A model generated the notes under the pieces. It saw only the letters and a list, made by a program, of their open reading frames with translations. It did no database searches and was not told the origin of the DNA. A DNA stretch of 64,000 nt. Source: Anaerolineaceae bacterium. GTDB taxonomy: Bacteria; Chloroflexota; Anaerolineae; Aggregatilineales; Phototrophicaceae. The position numbers were made by a program, and so were the translations under genes. This document shows, in pieces, positions 35,001 to 43,357 of this stretch (positions within the stretch are counted from its first letter, which is position 1; every line of letters begins with the position of its first letter). Location of the stretch: positions 620,001-684,000 of the forward strand of contig NZXX01000002.1 of the NCBI GenBank assembly GCA_002702065.1, written 5' to 3'.

Positions 35001-36323
35001 ATGGCGCCGACATACACTGAGGTTCGCTTACTGCTGCAAGCCACGTGGCATAAACTGACACGGCCATCGCCGTTACTGCTTGATACAGAAGAACGCCGTC
35101 GTGCGCAGCTGTTGGCGTCCATGCTGGTCATCCTGCTGCCCTCCGCTTTTATTGTGATCGTTCTACAAGCGATGGTTGTCCTGCAATCCGTGCCGGTACT
35201 GGTGGCCGGTCTGCTGGGTATTGGCCTGTCCGGTATCGCCTATCTTGTCAGCCGCACGCAGTATTACGCCTGGGGAGCCTTACTAAGCGTTGTGACGGCC
35301 ACCATATCCTGTTCGCTCGTGGTCGTCATTACCCGTTCGGCCACGCCCCTGATCTTTCTGACCTTCGGTTCGCTGATTGGCACCCTCGTTCTGCCCATGC
35401 GCTCTGCCATAGTCGGGCTGGCAATTAACGTGACGGCTGCCTGTGGTCTGTCACTGCTGATGCCTGGCTGGACGCTGCGCGATACATCCGATGAAATCCT
35501 GTTTGTCTTGTTGATGTCGATTGCGATTTTTGGCTTTGTCATCTTGCGCCAACAGGACCTGCATCAGATCCGGCAGCAGGCAGCCACGCTGGTGCAGGCC
35601 GAAAAGCAGATGGTCAACCTCAAACTGGAGCAGGAACAAACACGCATCATGCAGGCGTTTCTGCAAAATGTCTCGCATGATTTTCGTACCCCGCTGTCGG
35701 TGATCAACACAAGCACCTACTTGCTGAAAAAGGCGCCAAACGATGAAGCGCGCTTGCGCTACACCACGACTATCGAGGAACAGGCGTCGCGCATTGCTCG
35801 ATTGGTGGATGGCATGATGATGACAATGCTTGACCAGAAGGCTGAGTACAAATGGGAATTCATGAGCCTCGACACTATTCTGCACGACCTGCTGAATCGC
35901 TATCAGGATCAGGCGGCAGAACAGGGGCTTCAACTGCTGCTGGAACGACCGCCCGATCTGCCTGCAATCATGATGGATCAGGAATGGATCGCGCAGGCGC
36001 TGCGCAATACGCTGGAAAATGCCCTGCACTACACCCCGGCCGGCGGCTCGGTGACCATCAAGGTGGCTGTTCAGGGGCACATAGTGGTAATCGATGTGAT
36101 CGATACCGGCATTGGTATTGATTCAGCGGACCTGGAATACGTGTTTGATCGGCTGTATCGCACGGATAAGGCGCGCAACAGCCATACCGGTGGGGTTGGG
36201 CTGGGGCTGTCGATTGCACGCAAGATCATTGAAGCGCATGGCGGGCAGATGTCGGCCCACAGCCGCGTCGGTGAAGGTACGACTATTCGGTTGGAGCTGC
36301 CCTTCGGCAAAACGTTGGACTAG
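35001..36323 (+). CDS. Membrane sensor histidine kinase
   Basis: A 440-aa kinase. About six hydrophobic segments cover residues 35-190 (MLVILLPSAFIVIVLQAMVV, VLVAGLLGIGLSGIAYLVS, LLSVVTATISCSLVVVITR). HisKA follows with NVSHDFRTPLSVINTSTYLL, then HATPase with N-box ALRNTLENALHYTPAGG, IDTGIGIDSADLEYVFDRLY and GGVGLGLSIARKII. Its HisKA region closely resembles that of the kinase at 32562 (both have TPLxxINTSxYLL), so they share a recent ancestor. ATG 35001 has GAG at a suitable distance; an ATG at 34953 has none. There is no adjacent response regulator. Confidence 0.9.
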   Translation: MAPTYTEVRLLLQATWHKLTRPSPLLLDTEERRRAQLLASMLVILLPSAFIVIVLQAMVVLQSVPVLVAGLLGIGLSGIAYLVSRTQYYAWGALLSVVTATISCSLVVVITRSATPLIFLTFGSLIGTLVLPMRSAIVGLAINVTAACGLSLLMPGWTLRDTSDEILFVLLMSIAIFGFVILRQQDLHQIRQQAATLVQAEKQMVNLKLEQEQTRIMQAFLQNVSHDFRTPLSVINTSTYLLKKAPNDEARLRYTTTIEEQASRIARLVDGMMMTMLDQKAEYKWEFMSLDTILHDLLNRYQDQAAEQGLQLLLERPPDLPAIMMDQEWIAQALRNTLENALHYTPAGGSVTIKVAVQGHIVVIDVIDTGIGIDSADLEYVFDRLYRTDKARNSHTGGVGLGLSIARKIIEAHGGQMSAHSRVGEGTTIRLELPFGKTLD

Positions 36324-36862
36324 GCGTGGGGTGCCCAGACTGTTTCTGCGTGCCCGGCCTTAAAATTCTCCCAGCGTGCCAGTGTGAACAGGGCATCCGA
36401 CAGGCGGTTGAGATAGGGCACGGCGAACTCGTTCAAAGGTTCGTGCACAGCCAGTGCCACAACCTGACGTTCGGCCCGGCGGCAAACCGTGCGGGCAATA
36501 TGCAGCTGGGCGGCGGCGGGCGTGCCACCGGGCAAAATAAAACTGGTCAGGGCAGGCAGCTCGGCGGTCATGTCGTCGATGATTTGTTCCAGCCAGTCGG
36601 CGGCTTCTGCGGGAATGCGCACAATCCAGTCGCTTTTGGCGTCCAGCGGTGTGGCGAGATCGGAACCGAGATGGAAAAGCTGGCTTTGGATGTGTGCCAG
36701 CCAGTCGTCGCTGTAGGGCTGATGGGTGCGGACCACACCAATGACGGCGTTCAGTTCATCGACGGTGCCATAGGTTTCGACGCGCAGATGCGTTTTGGAC
36801 ACACGTCCACCCGAAAAGAGTGCGGTGGTGCCATCGTCGCCAGTTCGTGTGTAAATCTTCAT
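36320..36862 (-). CDS. Cob(I)alamin adenosyltransferase, PduO type
   Basis: A 180-aa ATP:corrinoid adenosyltransferase. The N-terminal ATP loop YTRTGDDGTTALFSGGRV and the segment TYGTVDELNAVIG are diagnostic. LPGGTPAAAQLHIARTVCRR and YLNRLSDALFTLARWENFK hold the conserved Arg and Asn residues near the cobalamin site. It makes adenosylcobalamin. Its stop overlaps that of the convergent histidine kinase (TAG at 36321-36323 and its complement at 36320-36322). Confidence 0.92.
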   Translation of the reverse strand: MKIYTRTGDDGTTALFSGGRVSKTHLRVETYGTVDELNAVIGVVRTHQPYSDDWLAHIQSQLFHLGSDLATPLDAKSDWIVRIPAEAADWLEQIIDDMTAELPALTSFILPGGTPAAAQLHIARTVCRRAERQVVALAVHEPLNEFAVPYLNRLSDALFTLARWENFKAGHAETVWAPHA

Positions 36863-36883
36863 AGGGGAATATCGAACTCCAGC

Positions 36884-36912
36884 TTGCGTGTTTAGAACGA
36901 ATGTGCTATGAT
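36884..36912 (+). promoter_or_regulatory. recA promoter (sigma-70 consensus)
   Basis: TTGCGT (36884-36889) and TATGAT (36907-36912) are exactly 17 nt apart. The position is 91 nt upstream of the recA ATG. The SOS-box-like palindrome fills the spacer. Confidence 0.75.
36893..36908. promoter_or_regulatory. Candidate LexA operator (SOS box) of recA
   Basis: TAGAACGAATGTGCTA contains the half sites TAGAAC and GTGCTA, an imperfect palindrome matching the Gram-positive type GAAC-N4-GTTC pattern except for one base. It sits between the -35 and -10 elements, where a bound LexA would block RNA polymerase. Confidence 0.65.
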
Positions 36913-37003
36913 TGAACCCTATCGGAGCCAGTCAAATACTGGTAGATTCTAAAGAACAGACTACACTAAAAGTAACGAGAAATCCATCTGGAGCGGGTGT
37001 GCG

Positions 37004-38068
37004 ATGGCGAAAAAAAAGGAATCAGTCAAAGACAATGATTTGTTCTCGGATGAAGGGAAGGCCAAAGCGCTGGAAGCGGCGTTGCAAGACCTGACCAAGC
37101 GGTTCGGCGACGGATCGATCATCCGGCTGGGCGAAGCGGCCCATATGAACATTGATACTATCCCGACGGGGTCATTGGGTCTGGATATTGCGCTGGGCGT
37201 GGGTGGCATCCCGCGTGGGCGCGTGGTCGAAATCTACGGCCCGGAATCCAGTGGTAAGACAACACTGTGTTTGCACGTGGTTGCCGAAGCGCAGAAACGC
37301 GGCGGGCTGGCCGCATTTGTCGATATGGAGCACGCTCTCGACCCGGTGTATGCCGAACGGCTGGGGGTCGATGTCAACCGGCTGTATGTGTCGCAGCCGG
37401 ATACCGGCGAACAGGCACTTGAAATCTGTGAAGCGCTGGTGCGGTCAAGCGCGATTGATATTGTCGTGGTCGACAGTGTCGCCGCGCTGGTGCCCCGTGC
37501 CGAAATTGAAGGCGAGATGGGCGACAGCCACGTCGGTTTGCAGGCCCGGTTGATGAGCCAGGCGCTGCGTAAACTCAGCGGTGCGATCAAACAATCGAAC
37601 ACAGCGGTGCTGTTCACCAATCAGATTCGTGAAAAAGTCGGCGTGATGTATGGCTCCCCTGAGACCCAACCAGGTGGCCGGGCGCTGAAGTTTTATGCCA
37701 GTGTACGGCTGGATATTCGCCGTATTGAAGGTATCAAGCAGAGTGGCGACACCATTGGCAACCGGGTCCGCGTGCGTGTGACCAAGAACAAGGTGGCCCC
37801 GCCGTTCCGTGAATGTGAGTTCGACATCATGTTCTACGAGAATGGCATCAGCAAGATGGGCGAAATCCTCGATATTGGTGTCGATCTGGAAGTGATCGAA
37901 AAGCGCGGCGCGTTCTACCGCTATAACGATGGGCTGCTGGGGCAAGGCCGCGAAAATGCCAAGCAGTACCTGAATGAAAACCCGGAAACAGCCAGCGTGG
38001 TTGAGGATGTGATTCGGACGAAGCTTAATCTGGCTCCGCTTACAGCCGCACTGCCGGAAAGCGAATAA
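37004..38068 (+). CDS. recA: Recombinase A
   Basis: A 354-aa RecA. It forms filaments on single-stranded DNA, drives strand exchange and triggers LexA self-cleavage. Walker A is [11 protein letters not shown], preceded by [20 protein letters not shown]. Other signatures: [59 protein letters not shown] and [18 protein letters not shown]. The length is standard with no intein. GGAG lies 9 nt before the ATG. A regulated promoter lies upstream and a terminator downstream, so it is a single-gene unit. Confidence 0.97.
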   Translation: MAKKKESVKDNDLFSDEGKAKALEAALQDLTKRFGDGSIIRLGEAAHMNIDTIPTGSLGLDIALGVGGIPRGRVVEIYGPESSGKTTLCLHVVAEAQKRGGLAAFVDMEHALDPVYAERLGVDVNRLYVSQPDTGEQALEICEALVRSSAIDIVVVDSVAALVPRAEIEGEMGDSHVGLQARLMSQALRKLSGAIKQSNTAVLFTNQIREKVGVMYGSPETQPGGRALKFYASVRLDIRRIEGIKQSGDTIGNRVRVRVTKNKVAPPFRECEFDIMFYENGISKMGEILDIGVDLEVIEKRGAFYRYNDGLLGQGRENAKQYLNENPETASVVEDVIRTKLNLAPLTAALPESE

Positions 38069-38099
38069 CCCGCACGCGCCATTGCACGACAAAATATCA

Positions 38100-38141
38100 A
38101 ACAGGGGCAGATTACACAATCAGACGCCCCTGTTGTATTTT
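38100..38141 (+). terminator. Rho-independent terminator of recA
   Basis: AACAGGGGC (38100-38108) pairs with GCCCCTGTT (38126-38134) around a 17-nt loop and is followed by GTATTTT. It lies between the convergent recA and sulfatase genes and may serve both. Confidence 0.8.
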
Positions 38142-38148
38142 CCCAGGT

Positions 38149-39444
38149 TTACAGGATTTCCCCGCGCAGCATCGCCAGCGTGTCATGATAAAAATTGGAC
38201 GGGACCGGCCCCTTTAAAATCGGATCATCGGTGGCTTCCATCCAGGCCAGCAGCTGCTGCTTGAGTTCACGCTCGATGTCGGCTACCTCTGGTTCACCCG
38301 CCATATTATGGGTCTCCTTCGGGTCATCAACCAGATTGTACAACTCAAAATGAGGCCGCCGCGGGGTGATGCGGTCCAGCATCTGCGGGTAGATAGGGCT
38401 GCGTTGAATATCGGACGGGACGTTGACGGCGATGTCCTGATCGAGGTTGGCGATCAGCTTGTGGGTGCGGGTGCGGATCGCGCGCATGGGTTCGTAGGTG
38501 GTGTGGAATGTCTTTTCCGCGAAAATCTGCTCGTTGGGCTGGTAAGCCTGCCCCCGCAGCAGCGGCCAGTAGCTTTGACCGTGCAGGTTTGAGGGGATAT
38601 CCATGCCGAGCGCATCCAGCACCGTGGGCACCATGTCGACATGGCTGACCATTTCGCTGTAACGCCTGCCGCCGGTTAATCCGGCATCCGGCCAGTGCAT
38701 GATCAGTGCGGTTTCGATGCCGGGGTCATAACAGGTGCATTTGGCACGCGGCATCGCCAGCCCATGATCGACGGTAAAAATGAACCATGTGTTATCGGTC
38801 AGGTTGTTGGCGTCCAGGGCTTCGATAATCTGGCTGACCCCGCCATCCAGTGCGCCGATGGCCCCTTGCAGGCGTGCAAAGTCCGAGCGTGCTTCGGGCG
38901 AATCCAGAATATAGGGGGGTAGTCGGGTCCCTTTGCTGTCGTCACCCCCAATGCCCCCGAAATCATAGGGCCGGTGTGGCTCGAAGAAACCGACCTCCAG
39001 ATAGAACGGCTTTTGGTGGCGTTCCGGTGCGCTCAGAAAGGCGGCGGCAGCGGCTCCCATGTCGCGGGCAGGCCCCCGGTCCACGCTGGAATCATAACCT
39101 AACGAGGCGACTTCATCCCCATTCACCAGATGCTGAACCCCAATGAGCGCGGTGGTATAACCTGCCGCTTGCAGCCGCTGCGCCAGATGCTGTTCGTCGG
39201 CGTGCATCCGCCAGCGGAATGGCTGGTGCGATAAGCCCATCATGCCATTGCTGTGAGCATGACGCCCGGTATGCAGGCTGGAACGGCTGGGGCTGCACTG
39301 GGGCGCCGTGCAAAAGCTGTTGTCGAACAGGACGCCGCGTTGGGCGATGGCATCCAGCGCAGGCGAGGGGACGGATTTCCAACCGTAGCAGCCCAGATGT
39401 TTACCCAGGTCGTGGCAGGTCACAAATACAATATTCGGGGTCAC
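38149..39444 (-). CDS. Sulfatase (Cys-type, formylglycine-dependent)
   Basis: A 431-aa sulfatase of the alkaline-phosphatase superfamily. The active-site signature CSPSR begins at Cys50, which must be converted to formylglycine by a maturation enzyme. TPNIVFVTCHDLGKHLGCYG supplies metal ligands, as does WFIFTVDHGLAMPRAK. The general look is that of N-sulfoglucosamine sulfohydrolase-like enzymes, which suggests a sulfated glycan substrate. The start is a GTG at 39444 with AAAGGA 8 nt upstream; the longer open frame runs into the PhyH gene and is not homologous. There is no signal peptide. Confidence 0.9.
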   Translation of the reverse strand: MTPNIVFVTCHDLGKHLGCYGWKSVPSPALDAIAQRGVLFDNSFCTAPQCSPSRSSLHTGRHAHSNGMMGLSHQPFRWRMHADEQHLAQRLQAAGYTTALIGVQHLVNGDEVASLGYDSSVDRGPARDMGAAAAAFLSAPERHQKPFYLEVGFFEPHRPYDFGGIGGDDSKGTRLPPYILDSPEARSDFARLQGAIGALDGGVSQIIEALDANNLTDNTWFIFTVDHGLAMPRAKCTCYDPGIETALIMHWPDAGLTGGRRYSEMVSHVDMVPTVLDALGMDIPSNLHGQSYWPLLRGQAYQPNEQIFAEKTFHTTYEPMRAIRTRTHKLIANLDQDIAVNVPSDIQRSPIYPQMLDRITPRRPHFELYNLVDDPKETHNMAGEPEVADIERELKQQLLAWMEATDDPILKGPVPSNFYHDTLAMLRGEIL

Positions 39445-39481
39445 TGTAACAATCCTTTGTTTCGCGCGAAGTAAGAGGTGC

Positions 39482-40240
39482 TCAGGTGACGCTTTCCGGT
39501 TCGACTTTCTGGCCATGGCGCACGACGGGTACGGCCTGATTCCAGAGCTTCTCGCCGGTTTTGTCCATGATCGGCTCGGCGGAATACTGCGCCAGATAGC
39601 TGCGGCGCATTTTGTCGGTGGTGTTCTGGCCGCTGCGGTGGAAGGTGCGGCTGCTAAAGACCACAATGCTGCCAGCCGGGACAATGGCGGGGACGCCGGG
39701 GTCGTCGCCATGATAGCCGATTTTGTCGTTGGTGCCTTCTTCGACGGTGTGGTCGAACAGGTCGTCAGCCTGCATCCCGGCGCGTTCGTAGGGCAGCACA
39801 TAGACGGTGCCATTCTCGATGGTCATGTCGTCCAGCGCGCACCAGCACGACAGGTAGGGCCGGTGATAGTGGCCGATGTAGCCAGAGTCCTGATGCCAGG
39901 AGAACTTGGTGCCGACTTCAGCGGCCTTGACGACGTACTGCTCGTTAAACAGGTAAACATCCTCCCCCAGCGTGGTGCGGCCAATCTCGGCCATCAGATC
40001 GCTGAACAGGAAGTTCGTAATGGCCGGGCTGCGCCGCCATTGGTTCGAGATGAAATAGCGCTTTTTGTAGTGCGTGATGCCCAGCGAGGTGACGCCTTTG
40101 GCTTCCATCTCACGGTCGCGTTCGTCGATCAGCCGCTGGCATTCGGCTCGCAGGCCTTCCAGCGCGTCATCCGGGATAACGTTTTCGAGGATGAAATAAC
40201 CTTGCGTGCGATACTGCTGAATCTGTTCGTCCGTAATCAT
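39482..40240 (-). CDS. Phytanoyl-CoA dioxygenase (PhyH) family protein
   Basis: A 252-aa Fe(II)/2-oxoglutarate dioxygenase. The HxD ligands are in FSWHQDSGYIGHYH, and the distal His and Arg in RTFHRSGQNTTDKMRRSY. YRTQGYFILENVIPDD at the N-terminus is typical. AGGAAAG precedes ATG 40240. Only 37 nt separate it from the sulfatase GTG downstream, so the two are likely co-transcribed. Whether they act on the same substrate is unknown. It is only distantly similar to the PhyH gene at 2306. Confidence 0.9.
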   Translation of the reverse strand: MITDEQIQQYRTQGYFILENVIPDDALEGLRAECQRLIDERDREMEAKGVTSLGITHYKKRYFISNQWRRSPAITNFLFSDLMAEIGRTTLGEDVYLFNEQYVVKAAEVGTKFSWHQDSGYIGHYHRPYLSCWCALDDMTIENGTVYVLPYERAGMQADDLFDHTVEEGTNDKIGYHGDDPGVPAIVPAGSIVVFSSRTFHRSGQNTTDKMRRSYLAQYSAEPIMDKTGEKLWNQAVPVVRHGQKVEPESVT

Positions 40241-40350
40241 TCTATCTTTCCTGTATAAGGTCTCTATGGAATCGTCACAGGGCACCCTGTCGCGAAAGCT
40301 GCTTTCTAAAATACCCCGCCCGCCCGAAAATTCAACTACAGTGGTCTGGC

Positions 40351-41289
40351 TCAGGGATGATCCTGGTATAAATCGCCGGCCAGATACTTGAGTCCGGAAT
40401 CGACGGCGACCGTGACAACCGTGTGCCCCGGCCCGATTTCCTGCGCGATTTGCAGTGCCGCTGCCACGTTCAGGCCGGATGAAACGCCCGCGAAAATGCC
40501 TTCTTCACGGGCCATGCGCCGCGCGGTCTGCCGGGCCAGCGCCTCATCAATGGCGCGGGCTTCGGTATAGAGCGAAGAATCCAGCATCGGCGGCACAAAA
40601 CCGGTGCCAATCCCCTCGACATGATGCGTGCCCGGTTTCCCACTGGTCAGCAAGGGCGATGTCGCCGGTTCCAGTGCAATCACGCGGGTCTGTGCGCCGC
40701 CTTCGCGCAGCGCCGTTGCCACACCGACCAGCATCCCGGCAGTGCCCACACCCCCGCAGTACACATCCAGCGACCCGTCTGTCTGTTCAAGCAGTTCGCG
40801 GCCAATCGTCTGATAGCCCGTCACGGCGTCGCGGTTGTTAAACTGATCGGTCCAGTAGGTGTTGTCATCCGCCGCCATTTCCCGCGCCACCTCGATCATA
40901 CGCGGGATCAGGTCGGGCGTGATCTTGCCGCCTTCGCTGCGGACGATGGTCAGTTCTGCGCCGAACGCCTGCATGGTGCGCAGTTTTTCCTGGGCGAACG
41001 CATCCGACGATACCACCCGAAAGCGATAGCCTTTGACCGCGCACACAAATGCCAGCGACGACCCGGTGCTGCCGCCCGTGTATTCCAGCACCGTCATGCC
41101 GGGGCGCAGATCACCGCGCTTTTCCGCTTCCTCGATCATCGCCAGTGCCATACGGTCTTTGTAAGAGCCGGTGGGGTTGATGTATTCCAGTTTGACCAAC
41201 ACCTCGGCGCTGTCCGGCGGCACGATTTTGTTCAGCCGCACCAGTGGGGTATTGCCAATTGCATGAAGGGTAGAGGGGCGAATGTGCAT
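40351..41289 (-). CDS. PLP-dependent cysteine synthase family protein
   Basis: A 312-aa fold-type II PLP enzyme. The Schiff-base Lys44 lies in NPTGSYKDRM, the Asn/substrate loop is EYTGGSTGSSLAF, the PLP phosphate loop is GGVGTAGMLVG, and FAGVSSGLNVAAAL holds the pyridine-N Ser region. It resembles O-acetylserine sulfhydrylase and cystathionine beta-synthase cores; TGGSTG in place of TSGNTG makes a strict CysK call uncertain. GAGG lies 5 nt before the ATG. It is transcribed toward the PhyH and sulfatase genes with a 110-nt gap. Confidence 0.88.
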   Translation of the reverse strand: MHIRPSTLHAIGNTPLVRLNKIVPPDSAEVLVKLEYINPTGSYKDRMALAMIEEAEKRGDLRPGMTVLEYTGGSTGSSLAFVCAVKGYRFRVVSSDAFAQEKLRTMQAFGAELTIVRSEGGKITPDLIPRMIEVAREMAADDNTYWTDQFNNRDAVTGYQTIGRELLEQTDGSLDVYCGGVGTAGMLVGVATALREGGAQTRVIALEPATSPLLTSGKPGTHHVEGIGTGFVPPMLDSSLYTEARAIDEALARQTARRMAREEGIFAGVSSGLNVAAALQIAQEIGPGHTVVTVAVDSGLKYLAGDLYQDHP

Positions 41290-41372
41290 GGCGACCTCGT
41301 TTTCACAAAAAGGCGATGATTTTCAGTGTACATGCGAAAACCAAAAACAAGAACACATTGGCGGCCAGCGCT

Positions 41373-41405
41373 TTTGTTGGGCCGATACGCTGACCGGCCC
41401 CTACA
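41373..41405. repeat. Degenerate copy of the dispersed palindrome
   Basis: GTTGGGCCGATACGCTGACC followed by GGCCCCTACAG keeps the right arm GGCCCCTACA of the family, but its left arm has decayed. It lies between the cysteine-synthase-like and DinB-like genes. It is supported only by similarity to the better copies. Confidence 0.4.
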
Positions 41406-41435
41406 GATGGGTGCGTTTTTGAACAGGTTGGTCGA

Positions 41436-41966
41436 TTAATTTTTGACCTGCGTTCTGACCTGCGTCACATAGCTGGGCTGCGGGCCGATTTCCTGCCCCA
41501 GCAGCATGTTCAACTGCGAGGCATGCCCATGCACGTGGCGCATATTGTAGATCAGCAGTTCCAGAAAACTGCATTCGCCCCAGCTAAAGCGGCAGCGACG
41601 CGCCACACTTGCGTCGGTCAGGGCGTCGATGGTGGCATGGCAGCGCTGGCGGCATTCATTGAGATAGGTCTGAAGCTCACTTTTGGTATACACTCGCTCC
41701 GGCGGCACGCCATCGGGATCCATTTCGATCAGCGTGAACGGCGCAGGTGGCGCAAACCCTTCCTCTGCCCCTGTCAGATACAGATCCAGCCAGAACAGGG
41801 TGTGATAGACCACATACCAGAACTGGGCGAATTCCGGTTTGGTATCCGGCGTCTGCCACAGCGCAGCCGTCCACAGGTCATCGGGGCATGCCCGCAGGTT
41901 CGCTTCGAGATAATCAATTGAAGCGCCAAACTGCTGCCAGATACTGGTTTTCAGATTTGTGTCCAT
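41436..41966 (-). CDS. DinB-like helical protein
   Basis: A 176-aa four-helix protein with the DinB/YfiT layout. FWYVVYHTLFWLDLYLTG carries the first metal His, and LLIYNMRHVHGHASQLNML carries the second His cluster (HVHGHASQ). The family binds a divalent metal; some members are thiol transferases, most are uncharacterised. ATG 41966 has GGAGAGAGG upstream; the open frame upstream of that is not homologous. No partner gene is evident. Confidence 0.82.
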   Translation of the reverse strand: MDTNLKTSIWQQFGASIDYLEANLRACPDDLWTAALWQTPDTKPEFAQFWYVVYHTLFWLDLYLTGAEEGFAPPAPFTLIEMDPDGVPPERVYTKSELQTYLNECRQRCHATIDALTDASVARRCRFSWGECSFLELLIYNMRHVHGHASQLNMLLGQEIGPQPSYVTQVRTQVKN

Positions 41967-42287
41967 CGGTATACCTCTCTCCTGAATGTGCCTGAGCATT
42001 GCGGTGAACAAGCCCGGCGTGGACAAGCGGATCAAGGTTATTTTATCTGGGGTGGCACAAATGTTCCAATGTTCCCGCATGTTTGCGCTCCCAACCCTAC
42101 CCCCTCCGACTCTAAAGCGTCACCTCCCCCGAATTCAGGGAGGGCTGGGGAGGGGTTCTAAAGGAGCTTTTTCTCGGCGGTATTTGATATGATTCCCCGG
42201 CATATCGGCAATTTTGAATGGCTCTTTCTTCTCGGCAGTCAAAATGTTATGTTCTGTACGGTGAAAACAAGCGAATAAGGGGATGTG
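41967..42287. other. 321-nt intergenic region with a G-rich repeat
   Basis: No gene is supportable here. The stretch contains the CCTCCC/GGGAGG palindromic repeat at 42090-42160 (listed separately). Toward the aldo/keto reductase it is AT-richer and must hold that gene's promoter, but I find no clear -35/-10 pair. Confidence 0.6.
42094..42156. repeat. CCTCCC...GAATTC...GGGAGG intergenic repeat
   Basis: CACCTCCCCCGAATTCAGGG (42121-42140) continues as AGGGCTGGGGAGGGG. CCTCCC (42123-42128) pairs with GGGAGG (42138-42143) around GAATTC. An outer ACCCTACCCCCTCC (42094-42107) can pair with the G-run at 42147-42155. The extreme C/G strand skew stands out from the surroundings and suggests an extragenic repeat element. 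Confidence 0.55.
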
Positions 42288-43214
42288 ATGCAAACTCGAA
42301 AGATTGGTTCGCTGGATGTGTCGGTGGTGGGGCTGGGTTGCAACAATTTTGGACGGCGGCTGGATGCTGCCCAGACGGCTACCGTGATCGATGCCGCGCT
42401 CGATGCCGGGATTAACTTCCTCGATACAGCCGATATTTATGGCGGCAATGGCCTGAGCGAAGATTATATGGGGCAGGCGTTGGCCGGACGCCGTGACAAG
42501 GTTATCCTGGCGACCAAGTACAGCAAGCAGATGCAGGATCAGGGGCAAGGTCATGGGGCGCACCCGGATTATATCCGCATTGCGGTCGAGGCCAGCCTGC
42601 GCCGTCTCAAAACCGATTACATCGACCTGTACCAGCAGCACGACTTCGACCACAACGTCCCGCTGGAGGATACGCTGGGGGCACTGAACGAACTGGTGCA
42701 GGCAGGCAAGGTGCGCGAGATTGGCTGCTCCAACTTTTCGGCGCAGCAGATTCGTGATGCCGAGGCCGCCGCGCCGGAGGGAGGCGCACGGTTTGTCAGC
42801 GTGCAGAACCGCTACAGCCTGCTGCATCGCGAACCGGAAGCGGAAGTGCTGCCGGAATGCGAACGCCTGAATATCGCATTCTTGCCGTATTTTCCGCTGG
42901 CAAGCGGCCTGCTGACGGGTAAATATCGCCTGGGGCAGCTCGCACCGGAGAACACCCGCCTCAGTGGCAACGCCGATGCCCTGTCGGAGACGCATCTGAA
43001 GCAGGTCGAGGCGCTGATCCAGTTTGCCGAGTCACGCGGACACACCATTCTGGAACTGGCCTTCTCGTGGCTGCTGTCGCGTCCGGTGGTGGCATCGGTG
43101 ATCGCCGGGGCGACCAAACCCGCGCAGATTGACTCCAATGTCGCGGCGGCGGACTGGCAGTTGACGGACGCGGAACTGGCTGAAGTCGATTCAATTCTCG
43201 ATCAGCAGTCCTGA
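42288..43214 (+). CDS. Aldo/keto reductase
   Basis: A 308-aa NADP-dependent (beta/alpha)8 reductase. FLDTADIYGGNGLSEDYMGQ holds the catalytic Asp and Tyr, LATKYSK the Lys, and YIDLYQQHDFDHNVPLEDTL the His. SVIAGATKPAQIDSNVAAAD is the cofactor-binding C-terminal segment of the large AKR group that includes YajO/AKR11-type proteins. AGGGGA precedes ATG 42288; a GTG 3 nt earlier is less well spaced. Substrate unknown. Confidence 0.92.
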   Translation: MQTRKIGSLDVSVVGLGCNNFGRRLDAAQTATVIDAALDAGINFLDTADIYGGNGLSEDYMGQALAGRRDKVILATKYSKQMQDQGQGHGAHPDYIRIAVEASLRRLKTDYIDLYQQHDFDHNVPLEDTLGALNELVQAGKVREIGCSNFSAQQIRDAEAAAPEGGARFVSVQNRYSLLHREPEAEVLPECERLNIAFLPYFPLASGLLTGKYRLGQLAPENTRLSGNADALSETHLKQVEALIQFAESRGHTILELAFSWLLSRPVVASVIAGATKPAQIDSNVAAADWQLTDAELAEVDSILDQQS

Positions 43215-43357
43215 TCTATTTCGCAATGACTTGTCTCTGCAAGACATGGTCGGCCATGCCGTTGCAGAATCGTGGATTACGAATGGTGCTAGCCGGGTGA
43301 CGGGCAAGGTGTTACGCTCGTAGCTCGGTTGGCCGGCACATCTTGACAGGATTTCTC

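Noticed and set aside
39445..39813. N-terminal extension of the sulfatase frame into the PhyH gene
   Set aside because: Ser/Thr/Pro-rich sequence without homology. The GTG at 39444 has a well-spaced ribosome site and begins the family homology.
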